Shown here: positions 47,301 to 59,330 of the stretch, in pieces
Layout: every line of letters starts with the position of its first letter
How positions within the stretch are numbered: position 1 is the first letter of the stretch
Assembly (NCBI GenBank): GCA_029255685.2
Contig: CM055320.2
Span: forward strand, 10,278,614-10,342,613
Reading direction: 5' to 3'
Length of the DNA: 64,000 nt
Origin: Silene conica
Lineage: Eukaryota; Streptophyta; Magnoliopsida; Caryophyllales; Caryophyllaceae
Program-made: the position numbers and the translations under genes
Notes under the pieces: generated by a model
The model's database searches: none
What the model was told of the DNA's origin: nothing
What the model saw: only the letters and a program-made list of their open reading frames with translations

Positions 47301-47951
47301 CATGTTCGAAAGAAAACGTATAATGTTGGTTTTGGTCAGGATGATTCTGCAACAGTGTGCACTTGCAAGAAGTTTGAACGACATGGAATACTTTGTCGAC
47401 ATGCTCTGTGTGTCCTTAAAGATCGGGGAATTCAGAAAGTTCCAAGTGACTTCCTACTTAGTCGGTGGAGCAAACTAGCAACCTGCAAACCAATCGTCGG
47501 CCCTAATGGCCAGTTGCTTGCTGACTGTACATCAATGGATGTACAGAAAAACAAAGTAGGAGAGTTATGGTCAGAGTTGTTTGGTTGCGTGGCACTTGTT
47601 GAACAGAGTCCGGTGCATTGTGATGAGTTGCTTGGGATTTTGCGTGAGTTCAAGGAAAGGGTTAAAATTGCGCCTGATGAAAGTGGCAGCAATATTGGTA
47701 GTGCAAAGGGAAAGGACAAGAATGCTGAAATTGGGATGCTTTTAGGAAAAAGCAGGCCCACTGAAATTACTGTTTTGCCTCCAAGACAGTGCAAAAATAA
47801 AGGTTCGGGGAAAAGGCTGATCTCACAGAGAGAACGAGCAGGGGAAGTGAAGAAGAAACCACTAAGAAAATGCAGGGCATGTGGGGAGATGGCGAACCAT
47901 AACAGCAGGAATTGTGACCGAAGGACAACCGAGGATGAGCAGTCACAATAG
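44368..47951 (+). CDS. FAR1-type MULE transposase, three exons, 807 aa
   Basis: Exons 44368-44387, 45007-45143 and 45685-47951 have GT-AG introns and keep frame from MEPFNSR to the stop. It would bind the element ends and catalyse transposition. Order: acidic N-terminus; FAR1 DNA-binding zinc domain (FYDTYAKECGFVTR, the Cys pair in IECPSC, the Cys/His-containing FHEGHNH); MULE transposase core (GDMTSFDTTFRKNKYRMI; the second Asp in CVITDED; RYCMWHILKKL, with the CxxH of the family); SWIM zinc finger CTCKKFERHGILCRH; and a C-terminal zinc knuckle CRACGEMANHNSRNC. It is like FRS proteins of plants but lies just inside a transposon end. No stop or frameshift was seen. Intron 2 contains the 21-bp-phased repeats. 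Confidence 0.88.
45301..45363 (+). repeat. Three 21-bp-phased GCAYGAAATAAGG repeats in FAR1 intron 2
   Basis: Units start at 45301, 45322 and 45343, each with GC(A/G)(T/C)(G/C)AAATAAGG or close. Related phrases (GTGCATCAAA, GTGCATCTAA) are scattered in 44720-44935 and 45420-45490. Confidence 0.85.
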
Positions 47952-48423
47952 GTATGCAGTGACTAAATAGATCGAGCTATTCTTCTTTTTTTAGTCTCAT
48001 TTGTTGGGTAAAAAATGGCTTACACTTCGTTATTACTACATTCTGGATTCATCTCCCCGTTTTTCAAACAAGTGCTGGAATCATCTGGATTTGCTCCAAC
48101 TCTTTCTGTTTCACTGACTTCAGCAATTCTGCTTCTGTATTACTTTGCTTTCTAGTGAATGCATCTTTGAGATATTATTGTTGACTTGTTATGGTTTGAT
48201 AGTATAGTCAAATTAGTTTGAGGGACATTTGATGTTGCTCAACATTTAACTAGTTTATTTTTTAAAGTCTTGCAGGACCATATTACCAGTAGCTGTTTTG
48301 GACAAAGAGGGCTGTCACAATTTTGTTCGGAGCGTGGATTGGCGGTCTCGTACTCTCAGATGACTAATTTATTAGAATTATTTAGGGCTGTAATTAATTT
48401 TCTTTCGACATTTTAGCAAGGTG
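47952..48423 (+). other. 3' flank of the transposase gene, no gene seen
   Basis: T-rich sequence, probably 3' UTR and terminator region. A TCTTGCAG at 48266-48273 resembles a splice acceptor, so a non-coding 3' exon is possible. Confidence 0.4.
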
Positions 48424-48990
48424 TGCAACTTAGCTATCTAATCGACATTTACGTTTGTATTGACTTTTTATCATTTCTAAATTTATTACTGCTGCTTGCT
48501 TATATTTATTTACTGATCGGTTAAGTTTATTACCTTGTGGATAAACTTCTTCATTATAAATAATGAAAACACACTCGAAGGGTGGAAGTGTGGGAAGTTT
48601 TTGACTCTTTTCGCTGTCAGCGGATGTCGAACTTTGATTTTTCCCGGGTTCAACTCCTCAGCCATGACCATCCACGGTGATTGATCACTGCCGTCTCTTG
48701 TCGCTATCTTGAGATGGTAGTGATCAGTCACCCTGGATGGTCATAGCTGGGGAGTTGCACTCGGGAAAAATCAAAGTTCGACATCCATTGATAGCGAAAA
48801 GAGTCAAAAACTTCCCACCCTTCCCACCATTTGAGTGTGTTTTCATTGTTTATGGCTAAGATGTTTATCAACAAGGTAATAAATTTAAGTAAGCAGTAAA
48901 TAAATATAAGCAAACAAGCAGTAATAAATTTAGATAACGTGAAAAGTCAATACAAATGTAAATGTCGATTAGGTAGCTAACTGTGATATT
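48424..48990. repeat. 0.57-kb inverted repeat (arms about 275 bp)
   Basis: The left arm from about 48424 and the right arm to about 48990 are inverted copies, about 85-88% identical by eye, around a centre near 48704 (GATCACTGCCGTCTC against GAGATGGTAGTGATC). A transcript would make a long near-perfect hairpin. It lies between the convergent transposase and protease genes. Confidence 0.92.
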
Positions 48991-49030
48991 CAATAAATAG
49001 CATGCTTTTGGTCACGTTTATTTCATGCAA

Positions 49031-49945
49031 GTGGAACAATTTTTAATGCACGTAGACAGATATTTCATGTAATGGTCCAATGTAATAACTAGTGGGCCTT
49101 ATTATCTTTTTTTTAATTGAGCCTTATTATCTTCAATAAATAACATGCTTCTTGTTTACTAGTGGGCCTTATTATCTTTTTTTAATTGGGCTCATAGGCC
49201 TGTTTGTTTAATTATATAAAGTGTGACTTTATTGGGCTCATAGGCATCCAATAAAGTCATGACTTTATTGGGCTCATAGTTTGACCTGTAGATTGGCCAA
49301 TTCTAGTGTAGGACCAACTCGATTTTATGTAGTGGTCCAATGTGATAACCCACTTCCTGGTCTTAATGGTTACTAGTGGGCCTTCTTAACTTTTTTTATT
49401 GGGCTCATAGGCCTGTTTGTTTAATTATTAAAAGTTACGGGTAGTGTGAATACATGAGTTTATTTAATGCACGTAGACAGACATATCATGCACGTGGAAC
49501 AATTTTTAATGCACGTAGACAGATATTTCATGTAATGGTCCAATGTAATAACCCACTTCTTGGTATTTGTTTACTAGTGGGCCTTATTATCTTTTTTTAA
49601 TTGGGCTCATAGGCCTGTTTGTTTAATTATATAAAGTGTGATTTTATTGGGCTCATAGGCATCCAATAAAGTCATGACTTTATTGGGCTCATAGTTTGAC
49701 CTGTAGATTGGCCAACTCTAGTGTAGGACCAACTCGATTTTATGTAGTGGTCCAATGTGATAACCCACTTCCTGGTCTTAATGGTTACTAGTGGGCCTTC
49801 TTAACTTTTTTTATTGGGCTCATAGGCCTGTTTGTTTAATTATTAAAAGTTACGGGTAGTGTGAATACATGACTTTATTTCATGCACATAGACAGACATA
49901 TCATGCACGTGGAACAATTTTTAATGCACGTAGACAGATATTTGA
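49031..49945. repeat. Tandem repeat, units of about 463 and 415 bp
   Basis: The phrase GTGGAACAATTTTTAATGCA occurs at 49031, 49494 and 49909. Between them lie two long copies sharing GGGCTCATAGGCCTGTTTG, AATAAAGTCATGACTTTATT and GTAGTGGTCCAATG. Each unit itself has several internal GGGCTCATAG repeats. Confidence 0.88.
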
Positions 49946-50622
49946 GCTTTTCTGCTCAAATTCGTTTATCTCATCATTTTCGTTGCCTCGTGACATGTTT
50001 TTTTTCCCCCAAAATCTAATATACATTCAGAATTAGTACAGTTATGTACAAAAAATCTAATATGCACTCTCAAGACTTGGTAGTGTATTAAATATTCTAG
50101 AATAAAACATTAAATTATGTACCAAGAATCTAATATGCACTCTCAAGACTTGATGGTTTACTTCCTTTGCACCTCACTCGAAAAAAACATTGCAGAAAAT
50201 GCTTGGCTTAGGGTTTCGAATATTGGATTAAGTCATCTGCCACTCCCTTTGCACATCACTAGACTCAAGTGTTTAGAAAATAACACCTAGTGATAATCCT
50301 ACAAAAAAAAGGGGGGGAAATACCGTTACGTAAAATTCACCTGAGACAGAAACTAATGAAAAGAAGAATAAAATTAGGCAAAATTTAAATTAGGCATTCG
50401 AAAGATCTTGATTTTTACCTTTCTCTTGTTTAGATCCCATTTGATGAGACGTGCAATCATACTCGTACAATATTCATCCAAATCCTACATATAAATTTCA
50501 TTTGACAACAAATATTGAAAGGCTTGAAATAAAATATATTGAATAATGTTTACAAAAGTAGGAAGACAAATTTATACCTCATAAAAACGCTTATCAGTCC
50601 ATGATGCTTGATTAGACAAATT
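49946..50622. other. 3' end region of the protease gene
   Basis: Minus-strand sequence at 50618-50578 and 50486-50420 still looks coding after the early TAA (FYE, splice donor, then a DLDEYCTSMIARLIKWD frame). The original C-terminus therefore probably extended here. The rest (49946-50410) is non-coding. Confidence 0.5.
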
Positions 50623-53600
50623 TTAGAGCCACTTCAACATATAACCTCCACAAGCATACCCGTTATCTTGTCGAGGCACATTCACAAACTCCCACTTAAA
50701 ATCTTTCATCTCCAACAACCTTGAGTAACTTGGAAAGTCCCTTGTGATGATGTCCACAGCAGGCAGGAGCTATACAAAAACAAGAGAGTGAGTGATTGTG
50801 ATTGTACAAGAAAAGCCATTAAATGAGGCAAATTAAATGGCAGTCTGGGTTCTCAATACAAGACAAATCATACCTGCTCCACTAAAAATTTACGTCTCAC
50901 ATCAGGGCGCCTGGGCAGGTTCGAGTCAAGTATGAAGTTCATCCTTTTCTCGAAGTCAGTAACACAAGCAACCCAATGTTCTTTATCCACACAATAAGGA
51001 AAGAAAGCCTGAAATATTACAAAGTCAAGAATGATATAAGTCGGCAGTGAATGGCCTGAATTAAACATTAAGCCTTGAAAAAAAACTGAATGTTTATTTA
51101 CCCATTTGGCTGTGCTTAGATCACGGGGCAAATAGAAAAGTCGGATGTACTGACTTCGAAACCCGTTTTTACGGACAATTGCCTGAAATTTGAGAACAAC
51201 TCAACTATCAAACTTCTTTGTAATTTCAAAAACAAAAAAACAAGCAGATGGGTTTGAATAAGGAAGATGAATACACTTATTATTGTTGGAAAATACACAA
51301 CACTTGGGTTTGCTAGCGTTGTACGAACACCAACAACATCAATAACCATATCCATGAGCCAATTTCCAGGCAGCAAGGTGTGCAACCCGTCTTTGGTTAC
51401 TTGCAGCCAATCGGTGTCTACAACGACCTCACTGATGATGCACATGTCGTAATTAGAAACCACAGAACAACAAAGAGTGGATAAAAAACAGAAGTTTTAA
51501 AAAAGTTGTATGGTCAGTTAGAACATACTGTTTATCTCCTGCATTTTCCCTAATATAGTTGATCAACTGTAAATCTGTGCTTTCAAGTTGTGGCACTGGA
51601 TTACTGCGAAAAAGGGAAAATAAAAGCCCATTGATTAACGGGGGAAACAGAAAAAGGAAAAACGGAAAACAGTACAATGTTAAAATTTCAAGGCTTACCA
51701 AATCTGACTGCCATGATTGTAAGCCTTTGCTGCTGCAATCACATCATCAGATAAAGAGTTGTGTTGGCAAGTTATAATTTCATTGCAAACCTTCACAATG
51801 TAACGTTTTACATCAACTCTCTGAAAAATATCAACAACAGAAATCAACATCAGTGTCCACAAAAGCTAATTAATGCATCTGCATCGCTACTAGCCTACTA
51901 CTGCAATGAGACTTAGTTAGAAATACCAGATAGAAACTTACTTCCTTCATGCCCACCTTTGAACCAAAGCGTGCCTTAACACCGTTGTACATCTCCATAT
52001 GACGCATGAGGTAGATTCCAGTATCACACTCCACTTCTATGTCACAGTGCGGGAGATACAAAGTAGGCGTCAAAAGCCATGCAGCCGCCAGTTTTGGAAT
52101 CCTACTTTCAAGCGTAAGCAACAAGTTCACCTGATAAAGGAAAAGTAATATATTGTAAATAATCTCTCACAAAGATTAGACGAAAATAACTCACTTTATT
52201 GCCAAAAGATTTGAAGACATACCACAGGTTTAACTTGGCGATAATAGTCAGTTGACGAAGGCATCAAGTGCATCACATCTAGCACATCCTTGTCAACATA
52301 GTAACAGAAAAGAAGTGGCTTGGGAGTAACAATAGGAATCAAAACCTGGACGACAATGAAAACAAACACAACAATGAATTTCTGTTGAGTAATCTGTTGT
52401 TTGTCTTCAGTTTAGATCATTTCATCTCAGTTTACACACTGTAATGTAAGAATCTTCAAGGACTTACCAACTTCACGTCTTCAAAGTTGAGATCCAATGC
52501 TGCAATCTGTTCAGTACATTAGGTGACCCATATTAGTGAAACAATCATGTAATAATTGGATTCTTATTTAATGCATGTACAATGTTGTTTAATGAATATA
52601 GAGTGCTGTTTAATGCATCTATAAGGTTACTTCATGATTTCACAGGTCTGAACAATTACAGAACTTTAAATGAGAAACTTACGTCAGTTGTATCTGTTAG
52701 AAATAGACGGCAGGGGGATTTACGATTTCTGTATTTGTTTAGCTCATTCAAATGATCACACCATATAGAAATGACATCTGGATGAACTTGACCACCAAGA
52801 AGCAAACTCTTCATATGACTTCGTGTGAGAGTCTTGCCCGCATGGCAATACAAAACCTCCCTATACAGATATGAAAGCATGAAACGTTAGTGTCAGACAA
52901 ATAAGATATAATACATATATGCTGAATCAGATTAAAAAATATAAGACTGATACGTACTCTTCAACTAAATCATTGGAAAATGCATAGTCTCCCACCAGTC
53001 TTTCCAACTGAGTCAACCCACGAACCATGTCCACATTCCTGATAAAGAAAGGCGACCGGTAAACATCAGCAACCTCAACAGACCTCTTAGGTTGCACCCG
53101 CTTAGCTTGCACAGTCTCAGCAGGTAAGACAAGACATCTTTTAGCAGCCATCTGCCGAGTCTCCATTGTATACTCTGTGGGGGCAGTTGGGGGCTCTTCT
53201 ACTGGTGAATCCAATGCATCTTGAGAGGATATAACAACAGGAGATGGTTCTTGAGGGGATAGTTGAGACGAAATCAGAATTGGCGATATTGGGTCTGATG
53301 TGCTTGCATGAATAATAGGTGGCGTAGTTGATGTGCTTGCATGGGGAACAGTTAAATGCATGTCCTGCATCCTCGACTCAAGGAACTCTTGAGAGGTATA
53401 AAATGCATCATCACCACTAAAAAGGCTGAAAGATGGTCCTTTGAGAAGCGCTTTTTCCTTTGCCTTTTTTTCCTTCAAATCTTCATGGTGCGATTCAAAA
53501 ACTTTGTCGACATGGTCATATGCATCATTAAGGAGTCCTTCTAATTCAGCCATGACAGACGGATCGGCTAAAAATTCATCATCTACAGAACGCCCATTGA

Positions 53601-54393
53601 ATTCCCTCTGATTCAACTCCCCTTCATCCTTATTCAGCAGCTCCTCCACTGCCCCCTCATCCTTCTTCAGCTCCTCCTCTTGCCCCCTTATCCTTCTCCA
53701 GCTCCTCCCCCACTTCCCCCACCTCCTTTCTCTTCTTTATTTCATTGTCATTGTCATCATCCACCACCTGATCACCTGATCCAGCAGCATCAGTACCAAC
53801 CTTATCACCTTCCCTTTCACCTTCTTCTCTACTTTGCTGTGAAAGGGAGAAGCCTTCAAACAAGTACTCTGCCAAATTTGACATTTGGGCGACAACTGGG
53901 AAACCAGAAACCTTACACTCAGCTTTTTTAACTGCTTTGGTGAACTCACCATAAGCATCTGTAAGTCGAATAGCTGTCTCCGCCAAATACTTGATGGATT
54001 CTTTCTTTTCATCAAGCAGTTCAGCTTCAACTTCTGTTTCAGCTTGAGGTTGAGGCTCGTCTTGAGGTTCATTTTCAGGTTGAGGTTGAGGCTCGTGTTG
54101 AGCCTCAAGTCTAGGTCCAGCATATACAAATAATGGTTCAACAGACCCCTTACCAAAGCCGCCCCCTTGTGCTTCTCCAACTTCACCCTTTCTCGGATCT
54201 TCTCATCCGTCCAATTTGCCCACAATGGAAATGATCTCGCCACTGTTCTCGTCATGAAAACGACTCGATCCAAGTAGATCATTTGGAAAATCAGAATTGG
54301 CCCCTTAAAATAAGCCTTAGGGGAGGTAGCTACAGCCGCCTTCCAGGACATTACATTGTCAATCATATTTGACCGTGCAAACACTACAAAAAA

Positions 54394-54500
54394 ATGCTGC
54401 CGTTGCGACGGAATTTTTGCGACGGACACAAAATCCGTCGCAAAATTAGTTTTGTGACGGACTTTGCGACGGATTTTTTTTTTGCGACAGAATTTGCGAC
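54394..54500. repeat. Left subterminal GCGACGGA repeats of the CACTA element
   Basis: At least six copies of GCGACGGA or TCCGTCGC in about 100 bases, in both orientations. They are likely binding sites for the element's own DNA-binding protein. Confidence 0.9.
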
Positions 54501-54508
54501 GGACCTGA

Positions 54509-56872
54509 ATTTCCCTGAAGCAAAACTTTGATCTTAGAGCCGCACTCCTATGGACGATAAACGACTTTCCTGCATATGGCATGTTATCTGGTTGGACAAC
54601 TCAAGGTGAGCATGCATGTCCATATTGTATGAAAAATGAGACTAAGTCAATTTGGCTACAACATGGGAAAAAATGGAGTTGGTTTGATTGTCATCGACAG
54701 TTTTTAGACAGGAATCATGTTTTTCGTAACGATAAGGTGCATTTTAGAAAAGGGAAAGTTGAGCACGATGTTGTTGCGAAGAGGTTAACAGGCAATGAAG
54801 TATGGGATTGTGTCAAACATCTACCGAAAATTGTGGATGGATCTGAACGTGATCTGAATTTGCTTAAAGGGAAACGGATTGGGTGGTGGAAACAAAGCAT
54901 CTTTTGGGAGCTTCCCTATTGGAGCACGCTACTAATTCGACATAACCTTGATGTCATGCATATTGAGAAAAATTTCTTCGAGCAAATAATTAACACCGTC
55001 ATGGACGTGAAAGGAAAAACGAAATTAAACTCAAATGCAGAAAAAGACATGTTACTTCTTTGTTCGAGTAGAAGAAAAGGGGATTCGGTCGTTTTGAAAA
55101 AGGAACAAAAGAAGGTCCTATGTGAATGGGTATACAAACTGAAGTTTCCCGACGGTTATGCTTCAGATTTGAGAAGGTGTGTCGATATGAATGAATTGAA
55201 GATACACGGTTTGAAAAGTCATGATTGTCACGTCTTCATGGAGCGATTACTCCCAGTTGCTTTGAGACATCTTCTTCCAAAAAATGAGTGGAATGCCATA
55301 ACTGAAATTAGTCAGTTTTTCAGAGATTTGTGTACTTCATCAGTACAGATTGAAAAAATTACAAGTCTCGAAAATAACATTGCGGAGATCATCTGCAAAT
55401 TGGAGAAAATCCTTCCACCTTCTTTTTTCAACTCAATGGAACACCTACCTATTCATTTGCCCTATGAAGTAAAAGTGGGTGGTCCTGTGCAATATAGGTG
55501 GATGTATCCTTTCGAGAGGTAATATCATCCTTATTCAATTCTTTATATTACATAATACATATTTTTCATCATATTTTTCATTCTAAATTCATTTGTTTGT
55601 AGGTTTTTGAATCATTTGAAAAAGAAAATCAAAAATAAAGCTCATGTTGAAGGGTCTATATGTAATGCATATTTAATTGAGGAAATAGCAAATTTCTGTT
55701 CCCTATACTTTGAAGATCATATAGACACCAAGGCAAAGGACCTTGACGTTGGTTCAAAAAAGCCGACACAATCTAACTTGCCTGAGATATTTCAAGATCA
55801 TGATGGCACAACTTCTGGAAAATGTCGTGAAAGGTTTTTAGATGATAACGAATATGAGCGTGCACACCTCTACGTTTTATCGAACTGCGATTCTGATGAA
55901 TTGAAACGAAACGAAGTGTAAGTGGTGAATCTAAATTCTTATACTTGAATTCATAATTATTAGTTGTTCAAAAATTAATAATTCCCCTAATTTGAATATA
56001 GGTTGTTTGAAAATTTTATCATGAGAGAACATCCTGAATGTGTCGTAGGCAATGATGTTTGGGAAAAATATGAAACAAGATTTCCCAGATGGTTTAGATC
56101 TCAGGTTACTAATATAGAAGATCCAGTTCTAATTGCCTTAGCAAATGGTCCCTCAAGAAGAGTCAGAACATGGAAACGCTATTCCATCAATGGCTACAAA
56201 TTTCGAGCTTTCATTCAAGGAAAAGATTTGGAAAAGTGCACAATTAACAATGGAGTTTGTGTGAGTTCCACTGAAGGAGCTGACTACTATGGGACCCTTG
56301 ACGAAATTGTTGAAATGACTTATACAGGCCCACAAAGCACTTACAAAGTCATTTTGTTCAAATGTAGTTGGCTAGATAACTCCGAAAGAGGCATGCAAGT
56401 GCATAAGGAATATAAGCTTGTGGATGTTAACCGGAGTAGAAAATTTGCAAAGTACGACCCATTTGTGTTGGCATATCAAGTGGAACAAGTCTACTATAGT
56501 CCTTATCCAGGTATAAAAAGGGATCAAAGTCAATGGTCAGCGGTATTCAAAACCAAGGCTAGATCACATGTCGATGCCCCCGTTGATGAATCTTTCTTTC
56601 AAGAAAATGTTACTAATGGTGAAACAATACTGTCACCAATTGAAGTAGAAGAAGAAGATGAAGATGAAATTGTGGAGGAACCAGAATACATTCAAATTGT
56701 GACAGTGAGGCAACATGAGGATGAGGACGAGGACGAGGACGAGGTTGAGAATGAGGATGAGGATGAGGATGAGTATGAGGATGAGAATGAGGATGAAGAT
56801 GAAGATATTATAGATTCTCTTTGTAAGGATGTAGGAATAAATTGTTCAAGTGGTGATGATGATGATGATTAG
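54509..56872 (+). pseudogene. TNPD/TNP2-like CACTA transposase, 5' truncated, three exons
   Basis: Exons 54509-55518, 55603-55917 and 56002-56872 keep frame across GT-AG introns. The frame opens only after a TGA at 54506 and starts inside the TNP2 transposase domain (DLRAALLWTINDFPAYG, then CPYC and the signature HNLDVMHIEKNFFEQI). A DUF4218-like region (YEVKVGGPVQYRWMYPFER and the next exon) follows, then a DUF4216-like region (DYYGTLDEIVEMTY), and a long Asp/Glu-rich tail. The usual N-terminal third, with the association domain, is absent and the sequence runs directly into subterminal repeats, so it was lost by an internal deletion. The first ATG is 54581, too far inside for a full transposase. 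Confidence 0.85.
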
Positions 56873-57032
56873 GACTACTATCTATTAGATTCGATAATCT
56901 TGTATTTGTTGAAATTATTGTAGATGCCGTATGGCTTAATGTCAATAAAATTATCTTATTAATCTTATTATCAAGTTTTTAATTACGTAAAGCATTTCTT
57001 TCTAATTGTTGTTATATTAGTTTGATAATAAT

Positions 57033-58643
57033 ATGCCGGGCGGAAGACGACGAGGTGGTGGTAGTCGTCAGCCTGAGGGAGGACGATCGGGAGCTAATCA
57101 TGATGAGGACGAGATTGTACCTGAGACTCAGCCGCCTACACATCGAGTACACCTCGATCCGACTGATTACGAAGGCGCCAAGTGGTAAGTATCTTATTTG
57201 TTTACGGATAATTGATTATATATACGTATATATTGATTATAATATGATTACTTGTTGACTATTTTATTTTCACATTTAACTCTTTTTCAGGTTCAGTGAC
57301 AAAGACGTTTCTACTCTTATAACACAGACCATTATTTGCAACTACAAGGAGTATGCGCCCAACTGGTCAGAAGCGTCGGATTACATTAAGGAAGAGTGGT
57401 GGAATTGGTTTGAGGTATTTATTAACTGTTTACTACCTATTTCCGTTTTATTATTTATTACCTATTTATTGTTTCATATTTATTTAACTATTTTTTTTCT
57501 TGAAACAGAAAAAAGTTACCTTTCACCCTCGTGATAGAGCAGCGGTTAGGTCGGCGTGGGAAGACATGATGAAAGACCGTCTTCGCAAAAGAATCCACTA
57601 CGCTATGCAGAAACCAACGGAGAAAAGGCCGCACTGGATACCCTTGGATATTTTTGAACAACTGAAGAGTAGAAAGGACAATCCAAAATTCCAAGAGAAA
57701 TCCGACAAAAACAAGACCAACCGGATGTCGGGAAGTACCGAAAAGGGCAAGGCCTTAGGTACTCACATAATGGGTCGTAAAAACACCCTACAGATGATGG
57801 ATGAAATGGTAATTGTTTAGTTTTTACTTCATTTTTCTTGTCTTCAATAATTTTCACCCTTTGACAATATTGAATGTTTTTTTCAACAAGTGTCGTTGGA
57901 TTTAAATTGCAGGCTGGAGAAGATGGGAGGGATGTACCATCGGCCTTGAAGTTGCTTGAGAGGACAAAAAAGAATGCCAAGAAGGGTTGGCTATCAACGA
58001 AACCCAAAGCACTATTTGTAAGTTAACAGAAACTTTTCTTTATATTTTAGTAATTTGGTTTACTAATTAATTAACGTATACTAATAACATTTTATTTTTG
58101 TTTTGTAGGAAAAAGTTTTTTCAAGAAAGAACAAAATGATAAGTGAAGGGATCCCGGAGCAAGATATCGACGACAACGAGATCTACTTCGAAGAAGTAGG
58201 CGGTTTCAACAAGAAAGGGTTGATACTCGGTATGGGAAATGCAGCCCCAGTCATTTACGAGCGTCGTCGCCACTCAAGTGCTGGGACCCAGTCACAATAC
58301 ACCCCAGGTTTGTATTTTATAGTTTATTAAAAATTAAGACTAACCAATTATTTAACCGTTTACTAAATGAATATAATATCATGTTTGACTATTCATTGCA
58401 GGTATCCTCGGCAAAGTTCTTCCAGAGAATGCTCAGCTAAGACAACACGATCTCGAGACATCCCAAAGGCTGAAGACAATTGAAGAATACTTAAGTCAAC
58501 AGGGGGCGGAGTTCACTACTCAGAGCTGCAACCCGGGAGGCTTTTCTCAGCCGAGACGCGACTTTGACGATGATGGCGGCGACAATGCTAGGTCGGCCAG
58601 TCATTTCGCCACCCCACAGCCCACCGACACGACCGTTAGATAG
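57033..58643 (+). CDS. CACTA accessory protein (Ptta/En/Spm plant transposase family), six exons, 373 aa
   Basis: Exons 57033-57184, 57291-57414, 57509-57808, 57913-58017, 58109-58307 and 58402-58643. Phases match and no stop intervenes. The protein starts MPGGRRRGGGSRQPEGGR, has the conserved WSEASDYIKEEWWNWFE, and KKVTFHPRDRAAVRSAWEDM, WIPLDIFEQLKS and a late coiled-coil-like LETSQRLKTIEEYL. This is the plant transposase_24 type found as the second gene of En/Spm-like elements, where TNPA-like proteins bind subterminal repeats. That role is by family and not seen directly. It appears intact although its neighbour transposase is truncated. Confidence 0.85.
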
Positions 58644-58879
58644 ATTTTATTAGGTTGTTTAGTTGATGTACCGCGGACTATGTTTAGTTTTTAGTTGGAT
58701 TATCATTTGTAAAACTTTCTTATTAGTTATGAAAAGAGATATTAAAAACCCTTGTCTCCGACAAGTTTTTGTTGCTGGGTTGTTTTCTGAAATTGCAGGT
58801 TTACAGATCATGCAAAAGGGAAAAAATGAATCATTTCAATGGAAATGGGGAGCTGGAAAAACGGCTGAAACCGGAAAAT

Positions 58880-59330
58880 CACACAGGAATTTGCGACGGA
58901 AATGTCTCAATTTGCGACGGACTTTCCGTCGCAAACCTTGACCAGAAGTCAAGGTCAGTCAAGATTTGCGACGGAAATTCCGTCGCAAATGGTCCTCTTT
59001 GCGACGGAATTTCCGTCGCAAATCTTGACTGACTTTGACCAGAAGTCAAGGTCAGTCAAGATTTGCGACGGAAAATCCGTCGCAAAGAGGACCATTTGCG
59101 ACGGAAATTCCGTCGCAAATCTTGACTGACCTTGACTTCTGGTCAAGGTCAATCCGTCGCAAAATGAGGTCAATCCGTCGCAAATAAGTTGCGACGGAAA
59201 AATCCGTCGCAAATGAACTTTTTGCGACAAAAATATGGGACAGACACAGTCCGTCGCAAATCCGTCGCAAAAACATCATTTGCGACGGATTTCACCCTTT
59301 TTGCGACGGAAAATTCCGTCGCAAAGAGAG
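58880..59330. repeat. Right subterminal repeats with nested palindromes
   Basis: About 20 copies of GCGACGGA/TCCGTCGC. One block, 59037-59144, is a near-perfect 108-bp palindrome (GACCAGAAGTCAAGG ... CTTGACTTCTGGTC). A related unit from 58940 overlaps it. Open frames here are by-products. Confidence 0.9.

Noticed and set aside
45807..47951. FAR1 gene taken as starting at the ATG at 45807
   Set aside because: The frame is open upstream to 45685 and joins two further exons in phase to an ATG at 44368.
58663..59032. ORFs at the CACTA right end
   Set aside because: They consist of translated GCGACGGA repeats, open in several frames and both strands.
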